A stretch of 64,000 nt of DNA from Paracoccus shandongensis (GTDB taxonomy: Bacteria; Pseudomonadota; Alphaproteobacteria; Rhodobacterales; Rhodobacteraceae), in contig NZ_JAFLRK010000031.1 in NCBI RefSeq assembly GCF_017315735.1, positions 21,165-85,164 of the forward strand, in the 5' to 3' direction. Position numbers and translations under genes: made by a program. Below the pieces are notes generated by a model. It saw only the letters and a program-made list of their open reading frames with translations. It did no database searches and was not told the origin of the DNA. Shown here in pieces: positions 1 to 9,697 of this stretch; the stretch's first letter is position 1; each line of letters starts with the position of its first letter.

Positions 1-88
1 AACGGCTGCATGTCAGGAACGTTGCAGCTATGGCATCCGCCGGTTGGCCCCTTTAAAAGGCGGCAAAACGGTCATCGAAGGCAGGTTC

Positions 89-1252
89 ATGAAAATCATC
101 GTTCTGGGCGGAGACGGTTTCTGCGGCTGGCCGACGGCGCTGCATCTTTCGGCGCGGGGCCACGACGTGATCATCGTGGACAACCTGTCGCGCCGCAAGA
201 TCGACGTGGAGCTTGAGGTGAACAGCCTGACCCCGATCCGTCCCCTGGGCGAACGCGTGCGCGCCTGGCACGAGCTGACCAACCACACGATCCGGGTGGA
301 AAACTTCACCGTGGGCAAGCATTACCACCGCCTGCTGACCCTGCTGCGTGACGAAAAGCCCGACGCGGTGATCCATTTCGCCGAACAGCGCGCCGCGCCC
401 TATTCGATGAAATCCAGCTGGCACAAGCGTTACACGGTCAACAACAACCTCAACGCCACCAACGACGTTCTGGCCGCCATCGTGGAAAGCGGGCAGGACA
501 TCCACCTGGTCCACCTGGGCACGATGGGCGTCTATGGCTATGGCACGGCGGGGATGAAGATCCCCGAAGGATACCTGGACGTGGTGATCGAGACAGAGAA
601 CGGTCCCCACCGGCAAGAGATCCTGTATCCCGCCAATCCGGGCTCGATCTATCACATGACCAAGACCCAGGATCAGTTGTTCTTCTTCTATTACAACAAG
701 AACGACGGCGTGCGGATCACCGACCTGCACCAGGGCATCGTCTGGGGCACCCAGACCAGCGAGACGCGCATGGACGACCGGCTGATCAACCGCTTCGACT
801 ATGACGGCGATTACGGCACGGTGCTGAACCGTTTCCTGATGCAGGCGGCCATCGGCTATCCGCTGACGGTGCATGGCACGGGCGGACAGACCCGCGCCTT
901 CATCCATATCCAGGACACCTGCCGCTGCATCGAGCTGGCGCTGACGAACCCGCCCGCGCGCGGCGACCGCGTCAGCATCCTGAACCAGATGACCGAAACC
1001 CACCGCGTCCGCGACCTGGCCCGGATGATCGCCGACCAGACCGGGGTCGAGGTCGCTTTCCTGAAAAACCCCCGCAACGAGGCGGACGAGAACGACCTGC
1101 ATGTCGCCAACGACCGCTTCCTCGGCCTGGGGCTGGAGCCGATCAAGCTGCAGGACGGCCTGCTGGCCGAGGTCCAGGAAATCGCCCGCAAATACGCCGA
1201 CCGCTGCGACCGGGAAAAGATCCCCTGCGTGTCGCAATGGCGGACGGCGTAA
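89..1252 (+). CDS. sqdB: UDP-sulfoquinovose synthase SqdB
   Basis: This 387-residue enzyme is expected to convert UDP-glucose and sulfite to UDP-sulfoquinovose, the head-group donor for the membrane sulfolipid SQDG. It is an extended short-chain dehydrogenase. The N-terminal NAD-binding motif [15 protein letters not shown] is the SQD1/SqdB signature, and the catalytic pair is visible as YHMTK (Tyr188, Lys192), with the Thr of [11 protein letters not shown] upstream. The start at 89 is preferred over an in-frame ATG at 44 because the NAD motif should begin within a few residues of the N terminus and a GAAGG ribosome site lies just upstream. No glycosyltransferase partner (SqdX/SqdD type) lies downstream; it may be left of the window. 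Confidence 0.95.
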   Translation: MKIIVLGGDGFCGWPTALHLSARGHDVIIVDNLSRRKIDVELEVNSLTPIRPLGERVRAWHELTNHTIRVENFTVGKHYHRLLTLLRDEKPDAVIHFAEQRAAPYSMKSSWHKRYTVNNNLNATNDVLAAIVESGQDIHLVHLGTMGVYGYGTAGMKIPEGYLDVVIETENGPHRQEILYPANPGSIYHMTKTQDQLFFFYYNKNDGVRITDLHQGIVWGTQTSETRMDDRLINRFDYDGDYGTVLNRFLMQAAIGYPLTVHGTGGQTRAFIHIQDTCRCIELALTNPPARGDRVSILNQMTETHRVRDLARMIADQTGVEVAFLKNPRNEADENDLHVANDRFLGLGLEPIKLQDGLLAEVQEIARKYADRCDREKIPCVSQWRTA

Positions 1253-1286
1253 GGGAACGACTCCGCCCGGCCCGGGCGGGGGTAGG

Positions 1287-2123
1287 TCACCTGGTGCCCG
1301 ACGGCCCGCCTGATTTCATCTGATCCACCGTTGCCAGAACAACGGCCAGACGCTTGGCATCGGCAGGATGCGTTCCCCAGAACGACAGCTTCCCGCCTTG
1401 GGACCGCGCCGCTTCGTCGCGCGCGAAGAACCTTGCCCCCTTGACCGGGTCATAGCCTGCCGCGGCGGCGATGCGGGTGCCCAGCATGTCGCTTTCCAGT
1501 TCGTAGGTCTGCGAATAGGCCTTCTGGCCGATCGCGGCCCCGATCTCCATGTTGCGGCCGACCGCGTTCGGATCATGGCTTTGCCCCGCCGAGGCGGCTT
1601 CGGCATTGGCATAGGCGGTCAGGGCACCCAGGATCAGGGCGCCGGCGACCGCCTGTTGCTGCTGCTTGACGATATGCTGGCCGATCAGGTGGCCGTATTC
1701 ATGGCCCAGGATGAACGCGACCTCGTCATCGCTTTCGACATCCTGCAGCATCGGCACCGTGAAGCGGATCACGGGATCGCTGTTTCCCGGCCCCGCATAG
1801 GTGAAATAGGCGTTCCGTTCGGCCATCTGGCGATCCAGTTCCAGCTTGACGCGGCAATCCGCGCCCTTCTGGGCCAGTTCGGCCTTGCACAGGGCTTCGG
1901 CAACCGGCTGGATGCGGGACGCCACCCGCTGAAAGCGTGCCTGGGCAAGGGCCGGGCTGGCAGGGCTGCGGGGCGAGGCAGACTTGGCCTCGGCAAACAT
2001 GGCGGTGGCGCGGGCATTCACGCTGTCATCGACGCCGGGCAGTTCGTATGTGGTGCCGCAGGCGGTCACCAAGGCCGCAAGGCCGGTCGCGGCAAGGGCG
2101 CGGAACACTTGGAAAAAGGTCAT
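1287..2123 (-). CDS. M48-family metalloprotease lipoprotein
   Basis: This is a 278-residue zinc peptidase of family M48 with the metal-binding HEXXH motif inside LGHEYGHLIGQH. The next helix carries the glutamate-containing ELESDMLG, the usual third-ligand region. The N terminus is a lipoprotein signal ending in LVTAC, so the enzyme is probably anchored in the envelope facing the periplasm, like other LoiP/BepA-type proteases. The start at 2123 gives a compact signal peptide and has AGGAC upstream; in-frame starts further upstream (2147, 2216) would put an unlikely tail before the signal. A role in outer-membrane quality control is inferred from the family. Confidence 0.85.
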   Translation of the reverse strand: MTFFQVFRALAATGLAALVTACGTTYELPGVDDSVNARATAMFAEAKSASPRSPASPALAQARFQRVASRIQPVAEALCKAELAQKGADCRVKLELDRQMAERNAYFTYAGPGNSDPVIRFTVPMLQDVESDDEVAFILGHEYGHLIGQHIVKQQQQAVAGALILGALTAYANAEAASAGQSHDPNAVGRNMEIGAAIGQKAYSQTYELESDMLGTRIAAAAGYDPVKGARFFARDEAARSQGGKLSFWGTHPADAKRLAVVLATVDQMKSGGPSGTR

Positions 2124-2204
2124 CGTGACGGCTGTCCTGTCAAACATTCGGATGCCATCACGATAGCCTTGGCCGCAGCTGTGCGTGAAACGGTAAGCCC
2201 CTAA

Positions 2205-2245
2205 AATAAGGCACAAAGGCCGCGCGAAACGTTGCTTCGCGCGGC
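2205..2245 (-). terminator. Probable intrinsic terminator after the alpha/beta hydrolase
   Basis: A perfect 10-bp stem (GCCGCGCGAA at 2219-2228 with TTCGCGCGGC at 2236-2245, 7-base loop) lies 15 bases after the stop of the hydrolase gene. On the minus strand it is followed by CTTTGTGCCTTATTTT, a loose U-rich tail. Confidence 0.6.
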
Positions 2246-2259
2246 TGCCTGCAGTCGGA

Positions 2260-3078
2260 TCACGCCTGCCGCAGGAACGCCAGCAGATCCTCGGTCAGCC
2301 GGTCCGCATGGGTCGCGGTCAGCCCGTGCGGGGCGCCGCCGTATTCGATCAGCCGGGCGTCCGGCAGCATCGGCGCCAAGCGCCGGGCGGTCGCGGCGAT
2401 GGGAACGATCTTGTCGCCGGTGCCGTGGATGATCAGCGTGGGCAGGTTGATGTGGGGAACGTCGCCCGTGAAATCCGTTGTCCCGAAGGCCGTCACGCAT
2501 TCCAGGGTCGCGCGCGGGCTGGCCATCATCGCCATGCCCAGGGTCCAGTCCAGGATCTGCTGGCTGACGCCGCTGACCAGCCCCTGCCCGTAGAACTGCT
2601 TGAAGAAGTCGGCCAGGAAGGCCGGGCGGTCCTTGCGCAGGCCCGCCTGGATCCCCTCCAGCAGGTCACGGGAAACGCCCTGGGGATTGCCGTCGGACTT
2701 CAGCACGCCCGGCACGACCGAGCCCACGAAGACCGCCTGCGACACGCCCCCGCCATGGCGGGTCATGTAGCGCGCGACCTCTCCCCCGCCCATGGAAAAG
2801 CCGACAAGCGCCGCGTCCGTCAGCCCAAGGCCCTCGATCACGGCGGCAAGGTCGTCGGCCAGCGTGTCATAGTCATAGCCGTCCCAGGGCTGGCCGGATC
2901 GGCCAAAGCCGCGCCGGTCAGGGGCGATGACGCGGAACCCGGCCTCGGCCAGCCGGACGGCCTGGTATTCCCAGCTGTCCCCGTTCAGCGGCCAGCCGTG
3001 GATCAACACCACGGGGCGGCCCTGTCCCCAGTCCCTGACGTAAAGCGTCGTCCCGTCGCGTGTCGTGATCACCGGCAT
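2260..3078 (-). CDS. Alpha/beta hydrolase, non-heme haloperoxidase type
   Basis: This 272-residue alpha/beta-hydrolase most resembles cofactor-free chloroperoxidases/arylesterases. Visible elements are the oxyanion loop HGWPLNGDSW, the nucleophile elbow GFSMGGGE, the acid in HGTGDKIVP and the His in GGAPHGLT. The start at 3078 (MPVITTRDG) has AGGGGA seven bases upstream; the longer in-frame start at 3120 has no such site. The in vivo substrate cannot be told from sequence. Haloperoxidase activity in this family is often a side activity of an esterase. Confidence 0.85.
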   Translation of the reverse strand: MPVITTRDGTTLYVRDWGQGRPVVLIHGWPLNGDSWEYQAVRLAEAGFRVIAPDRRGFGRSGQPWDGYDYDTLADDLAAVIEGLGLTDAALVGFSMGGGEVARYMTRHGGGVSQAVFVGSVVPGVLKSDGNPQGVSRDLLEGIQAGLRKDRPAFLADFFKQFYGQGLVSGVSQQILDWTLGMAMMASPRATLECVTAFGTTDFTGDVPHINLPTLIIHGTGDKIVPIAATARRLAPMLPDARLIEYGGAPHGLTATHADRLTEDLLAFLRQA

Positions 3079-3133
3079 GTCGCGTTCCCCTGATCGTTCG
3101 TCACGGAACGCCCGTGCCATGGCGCGGGTTGCG

Positions 3134-3517
3134 TTACCGCACCCGCGCCCAGGTCTGGCTTTTGCAGATCAGCCCGCCCGCGACGCAGCCCGACAGGCTC
3201 ATCCGGTCGCCCTGGACGCTGGCCTTGCCGTTGTAGATCTTGTCGTTGGCCGGGCGCCACACCTTGCCCGTGTAGTCGCCGCCGCCCTGCGGGGCCATGT
3301 CGATGACGATCTGGCGGCCCAGGTTCGGCGAGCGGTATTCGGCACGGTCTTTGAAGGCGCGGGTGATCGTGCCGCAGAAGGCCCCGCCGCAGGGGGCGAT
3401 GGTGACATGGGCAAAGGCGCCGTTGTCCGGCTGGGTCTGCCAGACGCCCTCGATCGGGTCGGCGGCGGCGGCGGTGCCGGCCAGCGCAAGGGCTGCGGCG
3501 ATGATGATGTGGCGCAT
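3134..3517 (-). CDS. DUF2147 family secreted protein
   Basis: A 127-residue protein with a clear Sec signal peptide (RHIIIAAALALAGTAAAADP) followed by the DUF2147 domain (DPIEGVWQT, then two Cys in CGGAFCGTI and two in SGCVAGGLICKS). The family forms small periplasmic beta-barrel-like proteins of unknown function. GGAGGA lies just before the ATG at 3517, so the in-frame start at 3532 is rejected. It lies 55 bases upstream of the alpha/beta hydrolase and may be co-transcribed with it. Confidence 0.85.
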   Translation of the reverse strand: MRHIIIAAALALAGTAAAADPIEGVWQTQPDNGAFAHVTIAPCGGAFCGTITRAFKDRAEYRSPNLGRQIVIDMAPQGGGDYTGKVWRPANDKIYNGKASVQGDRMSLSGCVAGGLICKSQTWARVR

Positions 3518-3653
3518 GGGTTCCTCCTCCAAGGATGGGCGGATGCTGCGCGGGCGCCCGCCCCCCTTGCAAGGGTGACGTCAGGTCGCAGCGCACTTCC
3601 GTTCCGCGCGTCCCCGTGGCAAAGGATGCCCGACCCGCAGACAGGAGAGCGCC

Positions 3654-4370
3654 ATGATCCTTTACCCCGCCATCGACCTGAAGGACGGCAACTGCGTCCG
3701 CCTGCTGCGCGGCGAGATGGAGGCCGCGACCGTCTTCGGCACCGATCCGGCGGCGCAGGCGCGCGCCTTCCAGGACGCGGGTGCGGAATGGCTGCACCTG
3801 GTCGATCTGAACGGGGCCTTTGCGGGCCATCCCGTGAACGCCCCCGCGGTCGAGGCGATCCTGGCCGCCGTCACCATCCCCACCCAGCTTGGCGGCGGCA
3901 TCCGCGACATGGCGACCATCGAGGGCTGGTTGTCCAAGGGCCTGTCGCGCGTGATCCTGGGCACCGTCGCGGTGGAAGACCCCGACCTGGTGCGCCAGGC
4001 GGCGGCCGCCTTCCCGGGCAAGATCGCCGTCGGCATCGACGCGCGGGGGGGGCGCGTGGCGACCCGTGGCTGGGCCACGGAAACGCAGGTGATGGCGACC
4101 GACCTGGCGCGGCAGTTCGAGGACGCGGGCGTGGCCGCCATCATCTATACCGACATCGACCGCGACGGGGCCATGCAGGGCCCCAACATCGCCGCGACGG
4201 AAGGATTGGCGCGGGCGATCGGCATTCCGGTCATCGCCTCGGGCGGGGTGTCGTCGCTGGACGACCTGCGCGCCTTGGCGGAAACGGGCGTGATCGCGGG
4301 CGCGATCTCGGGCCGGGCGCTTTATGACGGCGCCATCGACCTGGCCGAGGCGCTGGCGCTGCTGCGTTAA
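3654..4370 (+). CDS. hisA: HisA, phosphoribosylformimino-AICAR-phosphate isomerase
   Basis: HisA opens the ribose ring of ProFAR to PRFAR, the fourth step of histidine synthesis. The 238-residue TIM barrel has the paired catalytic aspartates in YPAIDLKDG (Asp8) and IYTDIDRDG, plus the phosphate-binding loops LGGGIRD and ASGGVSS. GGAGAG lies upstream of the ATG. It stands alone: hisH and hisF, its usual alphaproteobacterial neighbours, are not beside it. It is either a dispersed his gene or a second copy. Confidence 0.95.
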   Translation: MILYPAIDLKDGNCVRLLRGEMEAATVFGTDPAAQARAFQDAGAEWLHLVDLNGAFAGHPVNAPAVEAILAAVTIPTQLGGGIRDMATIEGWLSKGLSRVILGTVAVEDPDLVRQAAAAFPGKIAVGIDARGGRVATRGWATETQVMATDLARQFEDAGVAAIIYTDIDRDGAMQGPNIAATEGLARAIGIPVIASGGVSSLDDLRALAETGVIAGAISGRALYDGAIDLAEALALLR

Positions 4371-4398
4371 GTCTTCTGGATCGCCGGTGGCGAGCCCG

Positions 4399-4420
4399 TA
4401 GGTGGGGTTCCACCCCACCC
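4399..4420. repeat. REP-like hairpin, GTAGG type
   Basis: GTA is followed by a perfect palindromic hairpin GGTGGGG-TTCCA-CCCCACC (4401-4419) between the tail-to-tail genes hisA and the ferredoxin. It resembles the pair at 62222-62285 (GTAGG start, G/C-rich stem beginning GGTG). It could act as a two-way transcription end. Confidence 0.6.
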
Positions 4421-4452
4421 TGCAAGTCGACCAAGCGGAAAGCTTGCCCCGA

Positions 4453-4845
<393 letters not shown>

Positions 4846-5358
4846 TCAACCGGCAAAGGGAAACTCGCCCGCCGCATCCCAGGGCCCGCCGCGATAGCGC
4901 CACAGCAGGAACCCCGTCGCCGTGAAGGGAAAGGGCTGGAAGCCAGCGGACAGGTCGTCGAACAGCCTTCGGGCGTCCGCCGGGGCGGCCTTGTTCTGGA
5001 TCGTCACATGCGGCCTGATGCGCTGGCGGTCCTGCGGGGTCAGGTGATCGGCGAAGATGGCGGACAACGCCGCCCGCAGCCGCTCGATTCCGGGACAGTC
5101 GAGGTCATAGGCCACGCCTTTGCCCAAGAACCGCAGCCCCGCCACGCGGCCCGCGACAGGCGCGGTATCCGCGGCCATCCGGTCCAGTTCCTGCGCGATC
5201 CAGCCGATGCGGTCGCCCGGCAGGTGATGAAACAGCGTCAGATGCGCGGGAATGTGGTTGCGCGCGGCCGGGAAATGCCGCTGCCGCATGGTCTGGAAAT
5301 GGGCAAAGCTGGCATTGTCCAGTTGCGCGGTCAGGATCAGCGGTGCGTCGTCGGACAT
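4846..5358 (-). CDS. thpR: 2H phosphoesterase (2'-5' RNA ligase-like)
   Basis: A 170-residue protein of the 2H phosphodiesterase superfamily. The two H-x-T/S-hydrophobic motifs are present as AHLTLFHHL near residue 38 and PHVTIQNK in the second half. Family members hydrolyse 2',3'-cyclic phosphates and some show weak 2'-5' RNA ligase activity. The start at MSDDAPL is chosen because the upstream in-frame stretch overlaps the degP terminator hairpin; the ribosome site is weak. The symbol is by family resemblance only. Confidence 0.75.
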   Translation of the reverse strand: MSDDAPLILTAQLDNASFAHFQTMRQRHFPAARNHIPAHLTLFHHLPGDRIGWIAQELDRMAADTAPVAGRVAGLRFLGKGVAYDLDCPGIERLRAALSAIFADHLTPQDRQRIRPHVTIQNKAAPADARRLFDDLSAGFQPFPFTATGFLLWRYRGGPWDAAGEFPFAG

Positions 5359-5386
5359 GGCCGGATTGCCCCAGGGATTCGCAAGG

Positions 5387-5416
5387 AAAAGGGGCGGCCC
5401 CGCAGGACCGCCCCTT
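5387..5416 (-). terminator. Intrinsic terminator of degP
   Basis: A perfect 9-bp stem (AAGGGGCGG at 5389-5397, CCGCCCCTT at 5408-5416) is followed on the minus strand by a TTTT run. It sits just after the degP stop and overlaps the leader of the 2H phosphoesterase gene. Confidence 0.8.
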
Positions 5417-5434
5417 GATGCCACAAGGGCAGGA

Positions 5435-6997
5435 TCAGCGCTCGCCGACCGGCAGGGCCACGAAGCGCGGCTCGCCGTCGCGGCGCACCAGGACCAGCAG
5501 CGACTTGCGGCCCGCCTCGCGCGTTTCGTCGATGCGGGCGTTCAGGTCGGCGATCGAGGCCACGGGCTGCTGGCCCGCCTCGGTGATGATGTCGCCGGGG
5601 GCAAGGCCCTTTTCGGCGGCTTCGCTGGCCGGATCGACCTCGCGGACGACCAGGCCCTTCATGTCGCCCTCCAGGCCCATCTCCTGCGCCATCTCGGGCG
5701 TCAGGACGGACAGCGACATGCCCAGCACGTCCTGGGGCGCGGCACTGTTGCCCCTTTCCTGCGGCGACTCGCCGGTGCCTTCCGCCGTTTCGCGGCGGCC
5801 CAGCGTCACGGACAGCGTGACCGGGCCGTCCTGGCGCTGCACCACGACCTCGACGGGTTCGCCGGCAGGCGCTTCGGCCACGCGGCGGACCAGGCTGCGG
5901 GTATCCTTGACCTCGGCCCCGGCAAAGCTGGTGATCACGTCGCCCGCGCGCATCCCGGCCTCTTTCGCGGGGCCTTCGGGAACGTCCGTCACCATCGCGC
6001 CGGATTCGGCGGCCAGGCCAAGCGCCTCGGCCATGTCGGGGGTCACGTCCTGGATCTTGACGCCCAGCCAGCCGCGCCGGGTTTCGCCGAACTCGCGCAA
6101 CTGGTCCACGACGGTGGAGACGACGTTGGACGCCATGGAAAAGCCGATGCCGATGGACCCGCCGTTGGGCGACAGGATCGCGGTGTTCACGCCCACGACC
6201 TCGCCCTGGAGGTTGAACAGCGGCCCGCCCGAATTGCCGCGGTTGATGGCCGCGTCGGTTTGCAGGTAATCGTCATAGGTGCCCGACAATTCGCGGTTGC
6301 GCGCCGACACGATCCCCGAACTGGCCGAAAAGCCCTGCCCCAGGGGGTTGCCAAGCGCCAGGACCCAATCCCCCACCCGCGCCTCGTCCGAGTTGCCGAA
6401 CTTCACGAAGGGCAGCGGATCCTTGCTTTCGACCTTCAGCAGCGCCACGTCGGTGTTGGGGTCGGTGCCCACCACCTTGGCGGGCAGGGTGTTGCCCGAA
6501 TAGAACTCGATCTCGATCTCGTCCGCGCCCTCGATCACGTGGTTGTTGGTGACGATGAAGCCGTCCGCCGAAATCACGAACCCGGACCCGAGCGCGTTCG
6601 ACCGCTGCGGCATCCGGGGGCCGCCCTGGCCCGGCTGGCCCGGCAGGCCGGGAATGCCGAAGTCGCGGAACAGGTCGGAAAACGGGCTGCCCTCGGGGAA
6701 CATCGGCCCGCCCTCGCCCCCGCCGGTCGGCTGGGCGACCACGGCGCTGGTGGTGATGTTCACGACGGCGGGCGCGACCTGCTGGACCAGATCGGCAAAG
6801 CTGTCGGGCATGACCTGGTTTGAACCCGTCGCGGGAGCCGACAGCGGTTCGTTCTTGTTCGCCGCCTCTTGCGCCTGCTGGCTCGCCTCGGGCGAGATGT
6901 CGGGCTGCGGCGCGTCTTGGGCGGCAGCAAAGCCAAGGCCGACGGTCACGGCCAATGCCGAGGCGGTCAGGAGATGCCGAGGAGAAAGCGTCTTCAT
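5435..6997 (-). CDS. degP: Periplasmic serine protease Do (DegP/HtrA)
   Basis: A 520-residue envelope protease/chaperone that degrades misfolded periplasmic proteins. It has a signal peptide (about residues 1-26), a trypsin-like domain with the triad His153 (TNNHVIEG), Asp183 (NTDVALLKV) and Ser256 (INRGNSGGPL), and two PDZ domains at roughly 300-390 and 420-515. A Pro/Gly-rich stretch near residue 110 fits the family's LA-loop region. It lies downstream of hflK-hflC in the same direction but after a strong terminator, so it probably has its own promoter. Confidence 0.95.
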   Translation of the reverse strand: MKTLSPRHLLTASALAVTVGLGFAAAQDAPQPDISPEASQQAQEAANKNEPLSAPATGSNQVMPDSFADLVQQVAPAVVNITTSAVVAQPTGGGEGGPMFPEGSPFSDLFRDFGIPGLPGQPGQGGPRMPQRSNALGSGFVISADGFIVTNNHVIEGADEIEIEFYSGNTLPAKVVGTDPNTDVALLKVESKDPLPFVKFGNSDEARVGDWVLALGNPLGQGFSASSGIVSARNRELSGTYDDYLQTDAAINRGNSGGPLFNLQGEVVGVNTAILSPNGGSIGIGFSMASNVVSTVVDQLREFGETRRGWLGVKIQDVTPDMAEALGLAAESGAMVTDVPEGPAKEAGMRAGDVITSFAGAEVKDTRSLVRRVAEAPAGEPVEVVVQRQDGPVTLSVTLGRRETAEGTGESPQERGNSAAPQDVLGMSLSVLTPEMAQEMGLEGDMKGLVVREVDPASEAAEKGLAPGDIITEAGQQPVASIADLNARIDETREAGRKSLLVLVRRDGEPRFVALPVGER

Positions 6998-7133
6998 GCG
7001 GATGTCCTCATCTTGCGCAGGATGCCCTGGTCACGACATGGGCCGGGGACCGAGGGATATGAAGAAGAAATAGGTGGGCGTTGCAAATAAACCACGCTCT
7101 CGGGCAGTGAACTGATCGTGACATTTATTGCAG

Positions 7134-7163
7134 AAAGGGCGGATGGTGTCCCATCCGCCCTTT
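7134..7163 (-). terminator. Intrinsic terminator of hflKC
   Basis: A perfect 13-bp stem (AAAGGGCGGATGG at 7134-7146, CCATCCGCCCTTT at 7151-7163) with a 4-base loop begins four bases after the hflC stop. Strong stem, short U tract. Confidence 0.85.
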
Positions 7164-7166
7164 TCC

Positions 7167-8384
7167 TTATTCCGCCGGTTCGGCCGGGGACACCGGATCG
7201 TCCCCATCGGGCGACGGCGCGGCGGCTCCGCCGCTGGGATCGGTGGCGGGCGCCTGACCCGGTTCCACCGGCGGGGCGTCGCCTGCGGCGGGGGCAGTCA
7301 CCGCCTGGCCTTGCTGCGGGGGGGTCGTCAGCATTTCCGGCACGGGGGTCAGGGTGACGCCCGCGCTTTCGCCCAGGCGGTTGCCCTCGCGGTCGGTGAC
7401 GGTGGGCGTGACCAGGCCCTCCTCCTCTCCGGCAGCGGTGGGGGTCAGGATATCGCCCGCCGAATTGCCCGCCGGAACCGGCGTGGGCGAAGGGTTGGCG
7501 CGGCTGGCCCCGTCGTCGCGCAGATAGTTGAAGAACTCGCCATTCGGCTGCAAGACCAGAGAGCTGTTCTCGCCCTTGAGCGCCCGTTCATAAGAGGTCA
7601 TCGACCGGGTGAAGGCGAAGAACTCGGGGTCGCGGCCGAAGGCATCGGCATAGATGGCGTTCCGCTGGGCGTCGGCCTCGCCGCGCACGATCTCGGCCCG
7701 CTTGGACGCTTCCGAGGTCAGTTCCGTCACGGTCCGGTCGGCCGCGGCGCGCACCCGCTGCGCGGCCTCTCCGCCGCGCGCGATCTCGTCGGCGGCCTCG
7801 CGCTGGCGTTCGGCGCGCATCCGGGCATAGGTCGCGTTCAGGTTCTGCTCGGGCAGGTCGGTGCGGGTCAGGCGCACGTCGATGATCTCGACCCCCAGGC
7901 CTTCGGAATTGCCCCGCGCCTCGTCCCGGATCTGGTTCATCAGGGCGGTGCGGTCGTCCGACAGCACGCTGGTGGACGGGACCGTGCCCAGCACCTCGCG
8001 GATGGCGTTGCGCACGATGGGCTCCAGCCGGCCCTGCGCGCCCTGGATGCCGCCCGCGCCCACCGCCTGGCGGAAGCGAACCACGTCGGTGATGCGCCAG
8101 CGGGCAAAGGCGTCCACGATCAGGCGGCGGTCGTCCAGCGGCGTGACCTCCAGCGGAACGGTGGGCAGGCCCAGGATGCGGCCGTCGTATTTTTCCACGT
8201 TGTCGAGGAAGGGCAGCTTGAAGCCAAGGCCCGGTTCCTCCTTGACATCGACCACGCGGCCTAGGCGCAGCACCAGGGCCTTTTCGCGTTCATCCACGAT
8301 GAACAGGGACGACGCGACCAGCACGGCCACCGCGATCAGCAGCGGGATGGCCAGCGTGGACAAGGTAATGCGACGCGCGGCCAT
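7167..8384 (-). CDS. hflC: HflC, FtsH protease modulator
   Basis: A 405-residue SPFH/band-7 membrane protein that, with HflK, forms the cage around the FtsH protease. It has one N-terminal membrane segment (about 9-28), the SPFH domain, and a coiled coil rich in Arg/Glu/Ala (about 190-245). The start overlaps the hflK stop as ATGA. Unusually, about 110 residues after the family core are low-complexity Pro/Gly/Ala/Thr sequence ending in an acidic tail, making it clearly longer than E. coli HflC (about 334). Confidence 0.95.
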   Translation of the reverse strand: MAARRITLSTLAIPLLIAVAVLVASSLFIVDEREKALVLRLGRVVDVKEEPGLGFKLPFLDNVEKYDGRILGLPTVPLEVTPLDDRRLIVDAFARWRITDVVRFRQAVGAGGIQGAQGRLEPIVRNAIREVLGTVPSTSVLSDDRTALMNQIRDEARGNSEGLGVEIIDVRLTRTDLPEQNLNATYARMRAERQREAADEIARGGEAAQRVRAAADRTVTELTSEASKRAEIVRGEADAQRNAIYADAFGRDPEFFAFTRSMTSYERALKGENSSLVLQPNGEFFNYLRDDGASRANPSPTPVPAGNSAGDILTPTAAGEEEGLVTPTVTDREGNRLGESAGVTLTPVPEMLTTPPQQGQAVTAPAAGDAPPVEPGQAPATDPSGGAAAPSPDGDDPVSPAEPAE

Positions 8385-9592
8385 CAGTTGTTCCCCCCGG
8401 TGTTCGTGCCGGTATTGGTGGTGGTCTCGCCCCCGCGGCGCAGCTGGTCCAGCGGCAGGAAGGGCACCACGCCCGTCCCCTGCCCATCCATGCCTTCGCC
8501 GATGATGACCTTGTCCACGCGGCCAAGGACGTTTTCCATGGTTTCCAGATACATCCGGCGGCGGGTCACTTCGGGCGCCTTCACATATTCCTCGTAGATC
8601 GAATTGAAGCGCGCGGCCTCGCCCTGGGCGGTGTTGACGGCCTGGGCGCGATAGGCCTCGGCCTGTTCCAGGGCCTGCGCCGCGTCGCCGCGCGCCTGCG
8701 CCAGGACGCGGTTGGCATAGGCGTCGGCCTCCTTCTCAAGCCGGTCGCGTTCCTGCTGGGCGGCCTGCACCTCGCGAAAGGCGTCGATCACCTCGGCCGG
8801 CGGGTCGGCGCGGTCCAGGTTGACGCGGACCACGTTGATGCCGGCCTGATAGGCGTCCAGCGTTTCCTGGACCGAGGCCTGAAGGTCGTTGGCGATGGTG
8901 CCCCGGTCGCGGTTCAGGATCGGCGCCAATTCGCTGCGCGCGATGATGTCGCGCATCGACGATTCCGCCACCGCGCGCATGGTGTCGGCGGGATCGGCCA
9001 GGTTGAACAGGAATTTTTCGGGGTCCGAGATGTTCCAGACCACCTGGTATTCCATGTCCACGATGTTCTGGTCGCGGGTCAGCATCAGCCCGTTGTCCAT
9101 CTCGCCCTCGCGGCCCGTGCCGATCTCGGTCACGCGTTCGTTGGTGACGGGGATCACCTCGGCGGTGACGATGGGCCAGGGGGCGAAGTTCAGGCCTTCG
9201 GAACCCACGGCGACGGCGCGGCCGAACAGGAACTCGACGCTCTTTTCGTTGGTCTGGACGCGGTAGAAGCTGGCGAATGCCCAGAGCGCCAGCAGCACCA
9301 GCCCGCCGATGGTCAGCGTGGTGCGGTTCATCTGCAGGCCGGGGCCGCCCGCGGGACGGCGTCCGCCGCCATTCGGGCCGGGGCCGCTGCCGCGCCCGCC
9401 CATCAGCACGCGCAGGCGTTCCTGGCCCTTCTTCATCAGTTCCTCGATCTCGGGCATCTGCTGCGGGCCGCCGGGGCGCTGCGGCCCCCGTGGCGGTTGC
9501 TGCTGTCCCCAGGGGCGGTTCACCGGACGCTTGTCGCGATCCTCGTCATCTCCTCCGCCGCTTCCGCCGCCCCAAGGGCCCTGACTTGCCAT
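8384..9592 (-). CDS. hflK: HflK, FtsH protease modulator
   Basis: A 402-residue partner of HflC. A Gly/Pro/Gln-rich cytoplasmic N terminus (residues 1-80) precedes one membrane segment (about 92-110, LTIGGLVLLALWAF), the SPFH domain and a coiled coil with the conserved NAQGEAARFNSIYEEY-like segment. AAGGA lies before the ATG. It is first in a two-gene, translationally coupled operon. Confidence 0.95.
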   Translation of the reverse strand: MASQGPWGGGSGGGDDEDRDKRPVNRPWGQQQPPRGPQRPGGPQQMPEIEELMKKGQERLRVLMGGRGSGPGPNGGGRRPAGGPGLQMNRTTLTIGGLVLLALWAFASFYRVQTNEKSVEFLFGRAVAVGSEGLNFAPWPIVTAEVIPVTNERVTEIGTGREGEMDNGLMLTRDQNIVDMEYQVVWNISDPEKFLFNLADPADTMRAVAESSMRDIIARSELAPILNRDRGTIANDLQASVQETLDAYQAGINVVRVNLDRADPPAEVIDAFREVQAAQQERDRLEKEADAYANRVLAQARGDAAQALEQAEAYRAQAVNTAQGEAARFNSIYEEYVKAPEVTRRRMYLETMENVLGRVDKVIIGEGMDGQGTGVVPFLPLDQLRRGGETTTNTGTNTGGNN

Positions 9593-9697
9593 CCGTGGTC
9601 CTTCTTTCTTCTTCGGAATTCCGTTGTTTGAAAACTGGTGCAGCGGGGGGAAAAGTCAACCCGACGGCCCCCCGCCCGCGCCGATCTGTCGCAATTG

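Noticed and set aside
1262..1282. Terminator between sqdB and the M48 gene
   Set aside because: A CGCCCG/CGGGCG stem exists but is short and has no T tract on either strand.
3060..3075. GTGATCAC as a third operator
   Set aside because: A single copy inside the hydrolase coding region, not paired at 21 bases.
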